A DNA stretch of 64,000 bases. Origin: Streptomyces sp. B21-105 (GTDB lineage: Bacteria; Actinomycetota; Actinomycetes; Streptomycetales; Streptomycetaceae). Under the pieces are notes generated by a model. It worked only from the letters and a program-made list of their open reading frames with translations, did not search any database and was not told the DNA's origin. Below, piece by piece: positions 18,185 through 26,465 of this stretch. The first letter of the stretch is position 1; every line of letters starts with the position of its first letter. The position numbers and the translations under genes were made by a program. The stretch spans positions 8,184,001-8,248,000 of the forward strand of contig NZ_JARUMJ010000001.1 in NCBI RefSeq assembly GCF_036898465.1, given 5' to 3'.

Positions 18185-19465
18185 TCAACTGGTGCGCCGT
18201 GCGGCGCCGGCCCACAGCGCGTTCCGGAGGGCCTGTGGGGTCCACTCCTCGCGCAGCGCCTGCCGCACGAGGTCCGCCTGCGAGGGCGGGGCCAGTCCGC
18301 CGACCGGCGGGTCGGCGTCCAGGTTGGTGGGGAAGGGGTAGCCCTCGGCGCTCGCGGCGACGACCCGCTCCAGCCATTCCGCGCCGGCCCCCCGCGACCG
18401 GCGGCTCAGCAGCACGGGGAAGACCGCGTTCACCACCGCCTCCCGGTCCACGGTCTCCATGGCGCGTCCGAAGGCCGAGGACACCTGGAGCAGGTTGGCC
18501 GTCCTGCGCACGCCGGCCGTGCGGTTCGCGCCGGCGGCGTGGAAGACGGCGGGATTGAAGAACGCGGCGTCGCCCTTGGCGAGCGGCAGCTGCACGTGCC
18601 GTTCGGCGAAGTAGGCCTGGAACTCCGGCCGCCGCCAGGCGAGATAGCCCGGCTCATAGGTCTGCGAGTACGGCAGATACAGCGTGGGCCCGGACTCCAC
18701 CGGCATGTCGCAGTGCGCGACCGCGCCCTGCAGCGTGAGCACGGGGGAGAGGCGGTGGACGTGCGCCGGGTAGGCGGCGGCCGCCTCGTCGGAGAGGAAC
18801 CCGAGGTGGTAGTCGCGGTGCGGGCTCTGGGCCGCGCCGCCCGGGTTGACCACGTTGACCTGCGAGGTCACCTGGTAGCCGGGACCGAGCCAGGAGTCGG
18901 CGACCAGGGCGAGGACGTCGTTGGCGTAGTAGTCGGCGAACGCCTCCGGGTCGTGGAGGGCGGCCTTCTCCAGGGCGTTCCAGACGCGGTCGTTGGCACC
19001 GGGCTTCGCGAAGTGGTCCCCGGCGGTCGCCCCCGAGGCGTGCTGCGCGGCGATGAGCGCGTCGAAGACGGCGGTGAGCCGGTCGACGACCGCCGCGTCG
19101 GGGAAGGCGCCGCGCAGCACGACCACGCCGGGGCCGTCGGAGAAGGCCCGCACCAGCTCGGCCCGCACCACGTCGGCCCGCACCAGGTCGGCCCGCACCA
19201 GGTCGGCCCGCACCAGGTCGGCCCGCACCAGGTCGGCCGGCGCCGGCTCGGCCCGCACCAGGTCGGTGCGCACCGTACGGCCGCCGTCAACGGTCGCCCG
19301 CAGGCGCGCGCTGTCGTAGACGAGGACGTTCCCCTCGACGGCCGCGGCGTGCGGGTAGTCGGCGAGGTCGGTCGTGCGCTCGACGAGCGAGCGGAACACG
19401 TCCAGGTCGCAGTCCTGCCCGGTCAGCCGGGCGGCACTGCGACCCGGCACGGAGGTGAAGGACAT
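18185..19465 (-). CDS. Phytanoyl-CoA dioxygenase family protein
   Basis: This 426-residue protein resembles Fe(II)/2-oxoglutarate oxygenases of the PhyH family. The metal triad is visible as HxD in SPHRDYH and a distal His in NPAVFHAAGANRT, with a downstream Arg that could bind 2-oxoglutarate. In this gene setting a sugar, cyclitol or amine is a more likely substrate than phytanoyl-CoA. Between about residues 65 and 105 lies an Ala-Asp-Leu-Val-Arg repeat, encoded by a 15-base minisatellite, inserted just before AFSDGPGVVVLRGAF. It is the first gene of the minus-strand catabolic operon, divergent from a LacI gene across an operator palindrome. Confidence 0.88.
   Translation of the reverse strand: MSFTSVPGRSAARLTGQDCDLDVFRSLVERTTDLADYPHAAAVEGNVLVYDSARLRATVDGGRTVRTDLVRAEPAPADLVRADLVRADLVRADLVRADVVRAELVRAFSDGPGVVVLRGAFPDAAVVDRLTAVFDALIAAQHASGATAGDHFAKPGANDRVWNALEKAALHDPEAFADYYANDVLALVADSWLGPGYQVTSQVNVVNPGGAAQSPHRDYHLGFLSDEAAAAYPAHVHRLSPVLTLQGAVAHCDMPVESGPTLYLPYSQTYEPGYLAWRRPEFQAYFAERHVQLPLAKGDAAFFNPAVFHAAGANRTAGVRRTANLLQVSSAFGRAMETVDREAVVNAVFPVLLSRRSRGAGAEWLERVVAASAEGYPFPTNLDADPPVGGLAPPSQADLVRQALREEWTPQALRNALWAGAARRTS
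19146..19265. repeat. 15-bp coding minisatellite, eight units
   Basis: Eight 15-base units GCCCGCACCAGGTCG (four identical, four variant) lie inside the PhyH-family gene and keep the reading frame. They encode Ala-Asp-Leu-Val-Arg on the minus strand. Unit number could vary by slippage. Confidence 0.85.
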
Positions 19466-19507
19466 CGGCGTCCCTTCGGTGACAACGGCGGCTCAGCCCT
19501 GCCATTC

Positions 19508-19519
19508 TTGTCATGACAA
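19508..19519. promoter_or_regulatory. Perfect palindrome TTGTCATGACAA, LacI operator candidate
   Basis: This 12-base perfect palindrome is in the 117-base gap between the PhyH-family gene (minus) and the LacI gene (plus). Its position and symmetry fit a LacI-family operator controlling both directions. Confidence 0.6.
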
Positions 19520-19582
19520 ACCCGTCGAACAACCAGCAGGCAGCCGTCAAAAACCCCTCAAGCCGATGCCGAGGAGCCTTCC

Positions 19583-20617
19583 GTGGGCCATCCCTTCCCC
19601 CTCCGCGAGATCGCACGTCAGGCCGGTCTCAGCGAGGCGACCGTCGACCGGGTGCTCAACGGCAGGGGCGGCGTGCGGGAGTCCACCGCGCAGGAGGTGC
19701 GCCGGGCCATCGCCGACCTCGACCGCCAGCGCACCCAGGTCCGGCTCGTCGGCCGCACCTTCATGGTCGACATCGTGATGCAGGCGCCGGAACGGTTCAC
19801 CACCGCCGTTCGCTCCGCCCTGGAGGCCGAGCTGCCGTCGCTGCACCCGGCCGTGCTGCGTTCGCGCTTCCACTTCCGCGAGACCGGACCGGCCGGCGAG
19901 CTGGTGGCGACCCTGGACCGGATAGCCAGGCGCGGCTCGCAGGGCGTGATCCTCAAGGCGCCGGACGTTCCCGAGGTCACCGCGGCCGTCGGCCGGCTGG
20001 TGGCCGCCGGCGTCCCCGTCGTCACGTTGGTCACGGACCTGCCCGCCAGTGCCCGGCTCGCCTACGTCGGCATCGACGACCGCGCGGCCGGCGCGACCGC
20101 CGCCTATCTCATGGGCCAGTGGCTGGGTGACCGGCCCGGCAACGTCCTCACCAGCCTGAGCAGCGGGTTCTTCCGCAACGAGGAAGAGCGCGAGATGGGA
20201 TTCCGGGGCGTGATGCGGGCCCGGCACCCGGAGCGGGCGCTCGTGGAGACCGTCGGCGGGCAGGGCCTGGACGCCACCCAGTACGACCTGGTGCGCGGCG
20301 CCCTGGAACGGGACCCGCAGATCCGCGCCGTCTACTCCATCGGCGGCGCCAACATCGCCGCCCTGCGCGCCTTCGCCGACCTCGGCCGGACCTGCGCGGT
20401 GTTCGTCGCCCACGACCTCGACCAGGACAACACCCGGCTGCTGCGCGAGCACAGGCTGTCCGCCGTCCTCCATCACGACCTGCGCCACGATGTGCGCGAG
20501 GCCTGCCACACCGTGATGCGGGCGCACGGCGCGCTGCCGCCGGCCGGGCCCCGGCCGCCGTCGGCGATCCAGGTCGTCACCCCGTACAACATGCCGCCCC
20601 GGGCGGCGGCCGGCTGA
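19583..20617 (+). CDS. LacI-family regulator (atypical HTH)
   Basis: This 344-residue LacI-type regulator has the helix-turn-helix at residues 5-28 (PLREIARQAGLSEATVDRVLNGRGGV); ATVDRVLN replaces the usual ATVSRVLN. The sugar-binding-like domain contains IARRGSQGVILKAPD and DRPGNVLTSLSSGFFRNEEERE. GTG at 19583 follows GAGGAG. It is divergent from the PhyH/SDR/IolG operon, so it is the likely local regulator, with TTGTCATGACAA as operator. Proteins of this kind respond to the sugar or a catabolic intermediate. Confidence 0.92.
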   Translation: MGHPFPLREIARQAGLSEATVDRVLNGRGGVRESTAQEVRRAIADLDRQRTQVRLVGRTFMVDIVMQAPERFTTAVRSALEAELPSLHPAVLRSRFHFRETGPAGELVATLDRIARRGSQGVILKAPDVPEVTAAVGRLVAAGVPVVTLVTDLPASARLAYVGIDDRAAGATAAYLMGQWLGDRPGNVLTSLSSGFFRNEEEREMGFRGVMRARHPERALVETVGGQGLDATQYDLVRGALERDPQIRAVYSIGGANIAALRAFADLGRTCAVFVAHDLDQDNTRLLREHRLSAVLHHDLRHDVREACHTVMRAHGALPPAGPRPPSAIQVVTPYNMPPRAAAG

Positions 20618-20657
20618 CGCGGGCCGCCGCCCGGGGCGTGCGCTCTCCTGGTCTCCC

Positions 20658-20687
20658 GGGCGTCCGGGCCGGGTGTTCCGGACGCCC
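20658..20687. terminator. Bidirectional terminator hairpin
   Basis: A perfect 10-base stem GGGCGTCCGG/CCGGACGCCC with a 10-base loop lies in the 80-base gap between convergent genes (LacI plus, membrane protein minus). Confidence 0.7.
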
Positions 20688-20697
20688 GTCCCGCGCC

Positions 20698-21366
20698 TCA
20701 GGCCCGCAGGAGGGGGGCGTCGGCCGGCGGGGCGACGCGGGCCGCGCTGCGGTACGTCGAGATCCCCACCGCCAGCAGCCAGTAGCTGAGGACGAAGCCC
20801 ATCAGCGCGGTCGTGGCCCAGCCGTTCGCCGCGTAGAAGAACGCGGGGTCGTTGCCGAAGAACAGCGACGGCACGAACCCGAGGTTGACGCCGGCCAGGA
20901 CCTGGGCGGAGCGGCCGGTCCAGCGCGGCAGCAGCCCGGTGCGGACGACGGCCTGGCCGAACGCGGTCAGGAACAGCGCCAGCATGAGGCGCGAGATCGA
21001 CCCGTACAGGATGTAGGTGCCGCTGACGTCGATCGTCGGGTCGATCGGATGGTCGACGGCGATGACCGCGCCTGCCTCCAGACCCATCGAGACGAGGGTG
21101 ACCGTGGCGTACACGAGCCCGGTCGCGAAGGCGATCGAGCCGATCCACTCGTGGTCGGGACGGACGCGCCGGACCAGTTCCCGGAACGCGGTCACGAACA
21201 CGACGAGGCACGCCAGGGCGACGATCCCGACCAGCAGCCGGGACAGGACGTTGACGTCCGGCGGCGGCCCCGCGTAGAGGAAGTACAGCGGCACCTGGAC
21301 GATGAGGGCGACGGCGGCGACGACGGCGGCGAGGCCGGTCAGGCGCCGGGCGATGGCTTCGGACAT
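20698..21366 (-). CDS. Membrane protein, DUF4386-like
   Basis: This 222-residue integral membrane protein has six hydrophobic segments (about residues 8-30, 45-62, 78-100, 118-140, 150-170, 185-205). The N-terminal pattern RRLTGLAAVVAAVALIVQVPLYF and the later GLLPRW...AGVNLG resemble the DUF4386 family of unknown function. The C-terminus is short and cytoplasmic. ATG at 21366. It is flanked by sugar-type genes but is 150 bases or more from the next gene on its strand, so functional linkage is doubtful. Confidence 0.82.
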   Translation of the reverse strand: MSEAIARRLTGLAAVVAAVALIVQVPLYFLYAGPPPDVNVLSRLLVGIVALACLVVFVTAFRELVRRVRPDHEWIGSIAFATGLVYATVTLVSMGLEAGAVIAVDHPIDPTIDVSGTYILYGSISRLMLALFLTAFGQAVVRTGLLPRWTGRSAQVLAGVNLGFVPSLFFGNDPAFFYAANGWATTALMGFVLSYWLLAVGISTYRSAARVAPPADAPLLRA

Positions 21367-21517
21367 GGGGTCCCCCGAGTTCTCGGCGTGGCGGATACGG
21401 CGCCGGCCTCTCGGATCGCGCGAGGCCCCGTCCGGACCGGCCCCTGAAGACTGCCGCCTCGCGCGGGCCAGGTCGCGGGGCCTGGGCGCCGGATCGGGGG
21501 TGGTCCTGACGCCACCC

Positions 21518-22675
21518 CTACGGGTGCACGTCGACCCAGGAGCGGCTCTCGGCGGAGCGCGACATCGCCTCCAGCACGGTCGCGCTGTGCACCGCGTCCG
21601 CGAGCGTCGCCCCGTGGGGGCCGCCCTCGGCGACCGAGCGCAGGAAGCGGTGGGCCTCCACGACCTTGAGGTCGTCGTAGCCCATCGCGTTCGCGGCGCC
21701 CGGCTGGAAGGCGCCGAACTCGCCGTCGCCCGGGCCCACGTACACCGTGCTGACCGGCTGGTCCTGGTACGTCGTGCCGCGGCTGACGCCCAGCTCGTTC
21801 ATCCTCCGGAAGTCCCAGAACACCGCGCCCTCGGTGCCGTGCACCTCGAAGCCGTAGTCGTTCTGCGCGCCGACCGAGACCCGGCAGGCCTCGAGCACGC
21901 CCCGCGCGCCGGAGGCGAAGCGCAGCAGACAGTTGACGTAGTCCTCGTTCTCGACCGGGCCGAGTTCGCCGCCCGCCGCGAGGCTGTGGCCGGCCGTCGC
22001 GCCCGTCGGGCGGGCCCGCTCCGGGACGAAGACCGCGGTGTCGGCCGCCAGCGACGTGATGTCGCCGAGCAGGAAGCGGGCCAGGTCGACGCCGTGCGAG
22101 GCCAGGTCGCCGAGCACTCCGCTGCCGCCGCGCTCCCGTTCGTACCGCCAGGTCAGCGCGCCGTCGGGGTGGGCCGCGTAGTCGCTGAGGAGACGAATGC
22201 GGACATGGGTGACGGCGCCCAGCTCGCCGGCGGCGATCAGCGCGCGGGCGGTCTCCACAGCCGGCGCGTTGCGGTAGTTGAAGCCGACGGCGCCCTGGAC
22301 CCCGGCCCGGGCCACCGCGTCCGCCACGGCGACGGCGTCCGCACGCGTGAGGCCCACCGGCTTCTCGATCCAGATGTGCTTGCCGGCCTCGGCCATCGCG
22401 ACGCCGATCTCGCGGTGCAGGAAGTTCGGTGCGGTGATGCTGACGGCCTGGACGCGGGGGTCGGCGGCCACCTCATGCCAGTTGCGGGTGGTGGCGGTGA
22501 AGCCGAACTGCGCGGCGGCCTCCTCCGCCCGGCCGGGGACCTCCTCGGCGACGACCACCAGCTCCGGACGCAGGGCGAGCTGCGGGTAGTGGTGCCGGAC
22601 GCGGGCGTACGCCTGGGTGTGCACCCGCCCCATCCAGCCGAACCCGACGACGGCGACACCGAGCGCGTCCACCAT
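21518..22675 (-). CDS. Gfo/Idh/MocA family oxidoreductase
   Basis: This 385-residue NAD(P)-dependent sugar dehydrogenase has the Rossmann start VAVVGFGWMGRVHTQAYARV, the EKP motif in IWIEKPVGL and the C-terminal catalytic His region DLASHGVDLARFLLGD. It differs clearly from the IolG-like protein at 16269, being longer with a different C-terminal loop. ATG at 22675. It diverges from the second LacI gene, with a palindrome (22708-22721) in its promoter that matches that regulator's own operator, so it is very likely that regulator's target. Confidence 0.92.
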   Translation of the reverse strand: MVDALGVAVVGFGWMGRVHTQAYARVRHHYPQLALRPELVVVAEEVPGRAEEAAAQFGFTATTRNWHEVAADPRVQAVSITAPNFLHREIGVAMAEAGKHIWIEKPVGLTRADAVAVADAVARAGVQGAVGFNYRNAPAVETARALIAAGELGAVTHVRIRLLSDYAAHPDGALTWRYERERGGSGVLGDLASHGVDLARFLLGDITSLAADTAVFVPERARPTGATAGHSLAAGGELGPVENEDYVNCLLRFASGARGVLEACRVSVGAQNDYGFEVHGTEGAVFWDFRRMNELGVSRGTTYQDQPVSTVYVGPGDGEFGAFQPGAANAMGYDDLKVVEAHRFLRSVAEGGPHGATLADAVHSATVLEAMSRSAESRSWVDVHP

Positions 22676-22707
22676 GACGGCCCCTCTCAGCCTTCAGCCG
22701 GCCCTCG

Positions 22708-22721
22708 ATGGACCGGTCCAT
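22708..22721. promoter_or_regulatory. Operator palindrome ATGGACCGGTCCAT
   Basis: Perfect 14-base palindrome, 32 bases upstream of the Gfo/Idh/MocA start. It shares GGTCCATGTC with sites at 22881-22900 and 24000-24009. Confidence 0.65.
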
Positions 22722-22799
22722 GTCCTGTCCAAGTCACCCTGAGGGCGGCCTGCCGAGGGTGTCAAGCCTTTCGGGGACCCATGCAACGAGGGACGACGA

Positions 22800-22840
22800 G
22801 GGGCGGTGAGGGGGGTGAGGGGGGTGAGGGGGGGGGCGGG
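22800..22840 (+). other. G-run tract, possible G-quadruplex
   Basis: Four or more runs of four to nine G are separated by three- to six-base loops, mainly TGA. The tract lies between the two LacI operators in a divergent promoter region. Confidence 0.5.
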
Positions 22841-22864
22841 AGCGGTGAAGACACACGGAACCCT

Positions 22865-22900
22865 TTGACAGCCGCGCGGCGACATGGAACGGTCCATGTC
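22865..22900 (+). promoter_or_regulatory. LacI promoter with overlapping operator, leaderless
   Basis: TTGACA (22865-22870), 17-base spacer, AACGGT (22888-22893) and seven bases to ATG. The -10 lies in the middle of the inverted repeat GACATGGA-ACGG-TCCATGTC (22881-22900), which abuts the start codon. There is no room for a ribosome site, so a leaderless, autorepressed transcript is expected. Confidence 0.6.
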
Positions 22901-23968
22901 ATGAGACCACCGACCATCCGTGACGTCGCCGACCGCGCGGGCGTGTCCAAATCCCTGGTCTCCCTGGTGCTGCGGGGCACCGGGCAGGTGCGCGCGGAGA
23001 AGCGGGAGGCCGTCCTGCGCGCGGCCGGCGAACTGGGCTACCGGCCGAACACGGCCGCGCGCAGCCTCAGCGAGCAGCGCGCCCTCCCCGACACCCCGGC
23101 ACGTCCGGGCGGGCGGACCCCCATGGTCGGCGTCCTCCTGCACGACCTGCGCAACCCCTGGTACGTGGACCTCCTGGACGGTCTCAACTCCCTGCTGCAC
23201 GCGCACGGTCTGCACATGCTGCTCGCCGACGCCCGTCTCCACCGCCGCGTCGGACAGGACCCGGCCGGCCCGTTCCTGGACCTCGGGGCGGACGGGCTGG
23301 TGATCGTCGGGACGCTGCCCGACCCGGCGGCGCTCGGCGAGGTGGCGCAGCGGATCCCGGTCGTCGTGGCCGGCGCCCGGGAACCCGTCCCGCCGGGGGT
23401 CGACGTGGTCGCGGGCGACGACGAACAGGGCGCGCGCCTGGTCACCGAGCACCTGCTGGCGCTCGGCCACCGCCGTATCGCGCACATCGCGGGGTACGGC
23501 GCGGTCGGCGAGCTGCGGCGGCGCAGCTTCGAGGCGGTGATGCGCGAGCACGGTGTGGAGCGGCCCGCCGTGGAGGCCAGCGACATGACCGAGGAGGGCG
23601 GCCACCGCGCCGCCGTGCGGCTGCTGGGCCGTCCCGACCGGCCGACGGCCGTGTTCGCCGTGAACGACATGGCCGGTGTCGGCGCGCTGTCGGCCGCCGA
23701 GGAACTGGGCCTCGGCGTTCCCGGGGACCTGTCCGTGGTCGGTTACGACAACACCAGTACGTCGCGGCTGCGGCACCTGTGGCTGACCACCGTCGACAAC
23801 GCAGGCCACGAGGTCGGCCGCCGGGCCGCCCGCTGCCTCCTGGACCGGTTCGAGGGGAGCGGGGGGCCTGGCGGCGGGGGAGCGGGGGGCGGGGGTGCCG
23901 GGCGGTTGCAGCTTGCCGCGCCGCTGCTGGAGATCCGGGGGACGACGGCGGCCCCGCTCAGCGGTTGA
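22901..23968 (+). CDS. LacI-family transcriptional regulator
   Basis: This 355-residue regulator has a canonical helix-turn-helix (TIRDVADRAGVSKSLVSLVLRGTGQV) with hinge region LGYRPNTAARSLSEQR. The effector domain carries VGVLLHDLRNPWYVDLLDGL, LLALGHRRIAHIAGYG and PGDLSVVGYDNT. The C-terminal ~40 residues contain a Gly-rich stretch. It probably represses itself and the divergent Gfo/Idh/MocA gene through GACATGGA..TCCATGTC sites. A third site lies before the next gene, an alpha/beta hydrolase. Confidence 0.94.
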   Translation: MRPPTIRDVADRAGVSKSLVSLVLRGTGQVRAEKREAVLRAAGELGYRPNTAARSLSEQRALPDTPARPGGRTPMVGVLLHDLRNPWYVDLLDGLNSLLHAHGLHMLLADARLHRRVGQDPAGPFLDLGADGLVIVGTLPDPAALGEVAQRIPVVVAGAREPVPPGVDVVAGDDEQGARLVTEHLLALGHRRIAHIAGYGAVGELRRRSFEAVMREHGVERPAVEASDMTEEGGHRAAVRLLGRPDRPTAVFAVNDMAGVGALSAAEELGLGVPGDLSVVGYDNTSTSRLRHLWLTTVDNAGHEVGRRAARCLLDRFEGSGGPGGGGAGGGGAGRLQLAAPLLEIRGTTAAPLSG

Positions 23969-23994
23969 TCGCGCGGGTCTTCCGCGGCGTCTCG

Positions 23995-24009
23995 TGGACG
24001 GTCCATGTC
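23995..24009. promoter_or_regulatory. Third, imperfect copy of the LacI operator
   Basis: TGGACGGTCCATGTC shares the right half GGTCCATGTC with the other two sites, but the left half is one base short. It lies 72 bases upstream of the alpha/beta hydrolase start and 27 bases after the LacI stop. Confidence 0.45.
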
Positions 24010-24080
24010 GTGCGGTCGCCCTCGGCCTCTTGTCCGGCGTTGCGGATGCGGCCTCGCGGGGGCGGGGGCAGGCTCGGGGT

Positions 24081-24869
24081 ATGGGCGAACGGTGGCAGAT
24101 CCGGCGAGCGGGCGCGGCGGACGCCCCGCACCGGGTGCTGATGATTCCGGGCGGGATGTGCACGACGGAGTTCTACGCGGACGTGATGGCCGAGCCCACG
24201 GTGGCGGGGCTTCAGACGGTCGCGGTGACCCAGCCGGGCTTCGGCCCCACCGAGGCGCCGGTGGACGTCTCCATGGAGCACTACGCCCGGCTTATGGCGG
24301 AGTTCGCCGCCGAGGACGGCTGCGACACCGTCGTCGGCCACAGCCTGGGCGCGAACGTGGCGCTGGAGATGGCCGCGATGGGCCTGTTCCACGGCCCGCT
24401 GGTCCTGCTGTCCCCGACCTTCTCGCGCGGCGACGAGGAGACGTTCCTGACCGTCCTGAACGCCCTGGGCCGGGTGCCGGTGCTGGGCCCGGCGGCCTGG
24501 ACGGCCATGATCCGGCTGCTGCCCAAGGCGCTGAAACGCGAGCTGCCGCCGCACCGTGCCGACGCGCTGGCGGCGGTCATGAGCGGCAACGACCCGGCGG
24601 CCTGCCGCCGGATCGTACGCGCCTACTACGCCTACCTCGACCGGTATCCGTCCCTGGTCCCGCGGTTGTGCGAGGCCGACGTCCCCGCCTGGGTGGTGCG
24701 CGGGGACCGCGACGGGATCGGCCTGACGGACGGGGAGCGGCGCGGCCTCGACGCCTGCCCACGGGTCCGCACGGTCACGGTGGCGGACGCGGGACACCTC
24801 GCCCTCGTCGAGCAGCCGGCCGCCGTCGCCGCGGTCGTCGCGGAGGCGGTCACGGCAGCGGTGCGCTGA
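24081..24869 (+). CDS. Alpha/beta hydrolase
   Basis: This 262-residue cytosolic alpha/beta hydrolase has oxyanion region MIPGGMCT, nucleophile elbow VVGHSLGANVAL (Ser near 90), a late Asp in VVRGDRDGI and catalytic His in VADAGHLALVEQP. The fold family includes esterases, lactonases and C-C hydrolases, so the substrate is not predictable. The possible LacI operator upstream hints that it belongs with the sugar genes, for example as a lactonase (inference). Confidence 0.88.
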   Translation: MGERWQIRRAGAADAPHRVLMIPGGMCTTEFYADVMAEPTVAGLQTVAVTQPGFGPTEAPVDVSMEHYARLMAEFAAEDGCDTVVGHSLGANVALEMAAMGLFHGPLVLLSPTFSRGDEETFLTVLNALGRVPVLGPAAWTAMIRLLPKALKRELPPHRADALAAVMSGNDPAACRRIVRAYYAYLDRYPSLVPRLCEADVPAWVVRGDRDGIGLTDGERRGLDACPRVRTVTVADAGHLALVEQPAAVAAVVAEAVTAAVR

Positions 24870-25024
24870 GGGCCGGGGCGGGCGGGGCGGGGTGCGGGCG
24901 GCGGATCGCGGCGTGCAGCGCGCGGGGCGGTGGGGGAGCGGCGGGCGCGCCCGTTCGGCGCGCTCCTTCTGCACAGCCCTTCAGCGCACTCGTTCAGCAC
25001 GCCTCTTCAGCGCACTCGGACCGC

Positions 25025-25177
25025 TCAGGCGCCGGACGATGTGGCCTGCCGTATGTGGCGGGCGATCAGCGCGTAGGAGGCGCGGGCCGCCTCCTCGTTC
25101 TCGTCCTCGCCGTCGTACCCGTGGTCGACGTCCGGCACGTCGTGATGCTCCACGAGCGCGCCGGCCGAAGCTAACAC
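25025..25177 (-). pseudogene. C-terminal remnant of a dienelactone-hydrolase-like gene
   Basis: About 50 codons ending at 25025 read VEHHDVPDVDHGYDGEDENEEAARASYALIARHIR, with hydrolase-like charge pattern and the DVDHGY motif expected near the catalytic His of dienelactone-hydrolase-type enzymes. No upstream body of such a gene is present. It is probably a decayed fragment, and chance coding-like sequence cannot be excluded. Confidence 0.35.
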
Positions 25178-25326
25178 GCCACGCGCATCCCGCCCAGTCT
25201 TGGCCTCACCGGGCCGCGGGCAGTCGCCGGCCCGTCGCCGTCCGCCCTCCGCCCGCTCCCCTCGTCGCTGCCCTCGCCGTCCGCCAGCCCGCCGGTCCGG
25301 TCGGTCAGTCGCGGCGGACCTGCCCG

Positions 25327-26465
25327 TCAGTCGCGGCGGGCCACCAGCCGGTAGGCGTTGGACACTCCGAGCCGGTGCGACAGCGGACGCACCGCGAACC
25401 GGTCCAGCAGGGTGGCGGCGACCAGCGCCGGGATCCCGGCGATCAGCAGCGTCCCGCGCAGCGTGCGGCGCAGCGCGCTCGGCGGTTCGGGCAGCCACGG
25501 CGCGTCCTCACGCGGGGCGGCGTGGTCCAGCGCGAGCCAGACACCCGCCAGCAGGTCGACCGGGTCGTGCGGCTCCGCGTGCTGCTCCGCCACCACCGTG
25601 AAGCCCAGGCTCGTGAGCCGCTCCCGCAGATTGGCCACCGGCACGAGGTGCAGGTGCTGCGGCTGGAGCCAGGGCAGCCACCAGCGGCCCAGTAGCCGCG
25701 CGTAGCGGCTCTCGGGGTCCGGCACCTCGATGAGGAGGTGTCCGCCGGGCCGGACCGCCTCCCACGCGGCGCGCAGCTCACGGTCGGGGTCCGTGCTGTG
25801 CTCCAGGTAGTGGAACATGCTCACCACGTCGTAACGGGCGGCCAGTTCGGGCGCGAGGCGCGGGAAGTCACCCCGGTAGCCGCGCTCCACGCGGCCCTCC
25901 CGCTCGGCGAGTTCGACGCCGTCCGTGAAGTCGAGCCCGTCGAACACCGTGCCGGGCAGCACCTCCCGGGCGGCGGCGCAGAAGTGACCGTGCCCGGTGC
26001 CGACGTCCAGCCAGGTCTTCGGTGCGGGGTCGTGCGGCAGCATCGACTCGGCCCGCCCCCGGTACATCTTCGTCCGGCCCCCGAAGGTGTCGCCGAGCTT
26101 CTTCTCGCCCAGTCCGTCGTAGAAGTCCCGGTAGTAGAACTCCAGGCCCTGCGCGCTGAGCCGGGATTCTGGAAGGTGTGTCCGCAGTTCCCGCACCGGT
26201 CCAGGACGAACCGGCCCGGCTTGTGCTGGAGCAGGTCGGTGGTGCGCAGGCGGGTGGTCAGCTGCTGGCCGCCGCACCACGGGCAGTCGGAGCGGCGGGG
26301 CTCGAAGAAGCGCTCCAGCCCGGCGGCGAGGTCCGCCTGGTAGGCGGGCCGCAGCTCGGCGATCCGCTCGGCGGGCTTGACGAGAGCGGCGGGTTCGGCG
26401 GACTTGGTGGGTTCGGCGGGCTTGACGGGTTCGGCGGGCGTGCCGGACGTGGTCTGATCGGTCAT
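25327..26465 (-). pseudogene. SAM-dependent methyltransferase with single frameshift
   Basis: Two frames together give about 379 residues of one methyltransferase. The N-terminal part (from ATG 26465) has a Pro/Glu/Lys leader and a zinc-ribbon-like CPWCGG...CGNCGHTFQNP. The rest continues in another frame from RLSAQGLEFYYRDFYDGL, with SAM motif WLDVGTGHGHFC, FHYLEHSTDPDRELRAAW and a C-terminal hydrophobic segment. The shift is at the GGG run 26163-26165: one extra G there (one more C on the coding strand) would join them seamlessly. It is either a real inactivating deletion or a sequencing error. The start overlaps the glycosyltransferase stop (ATGA). It is the last gene of the PKS operon and would O- or C-methylate the product. 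Confidence 0.85.

Noticed and set aside
22799..22900. LacI start further upstream in the same frame
   Set aside because: The frame runs through the G-run tract and operators; family homology starts at TIRDVADRAG.
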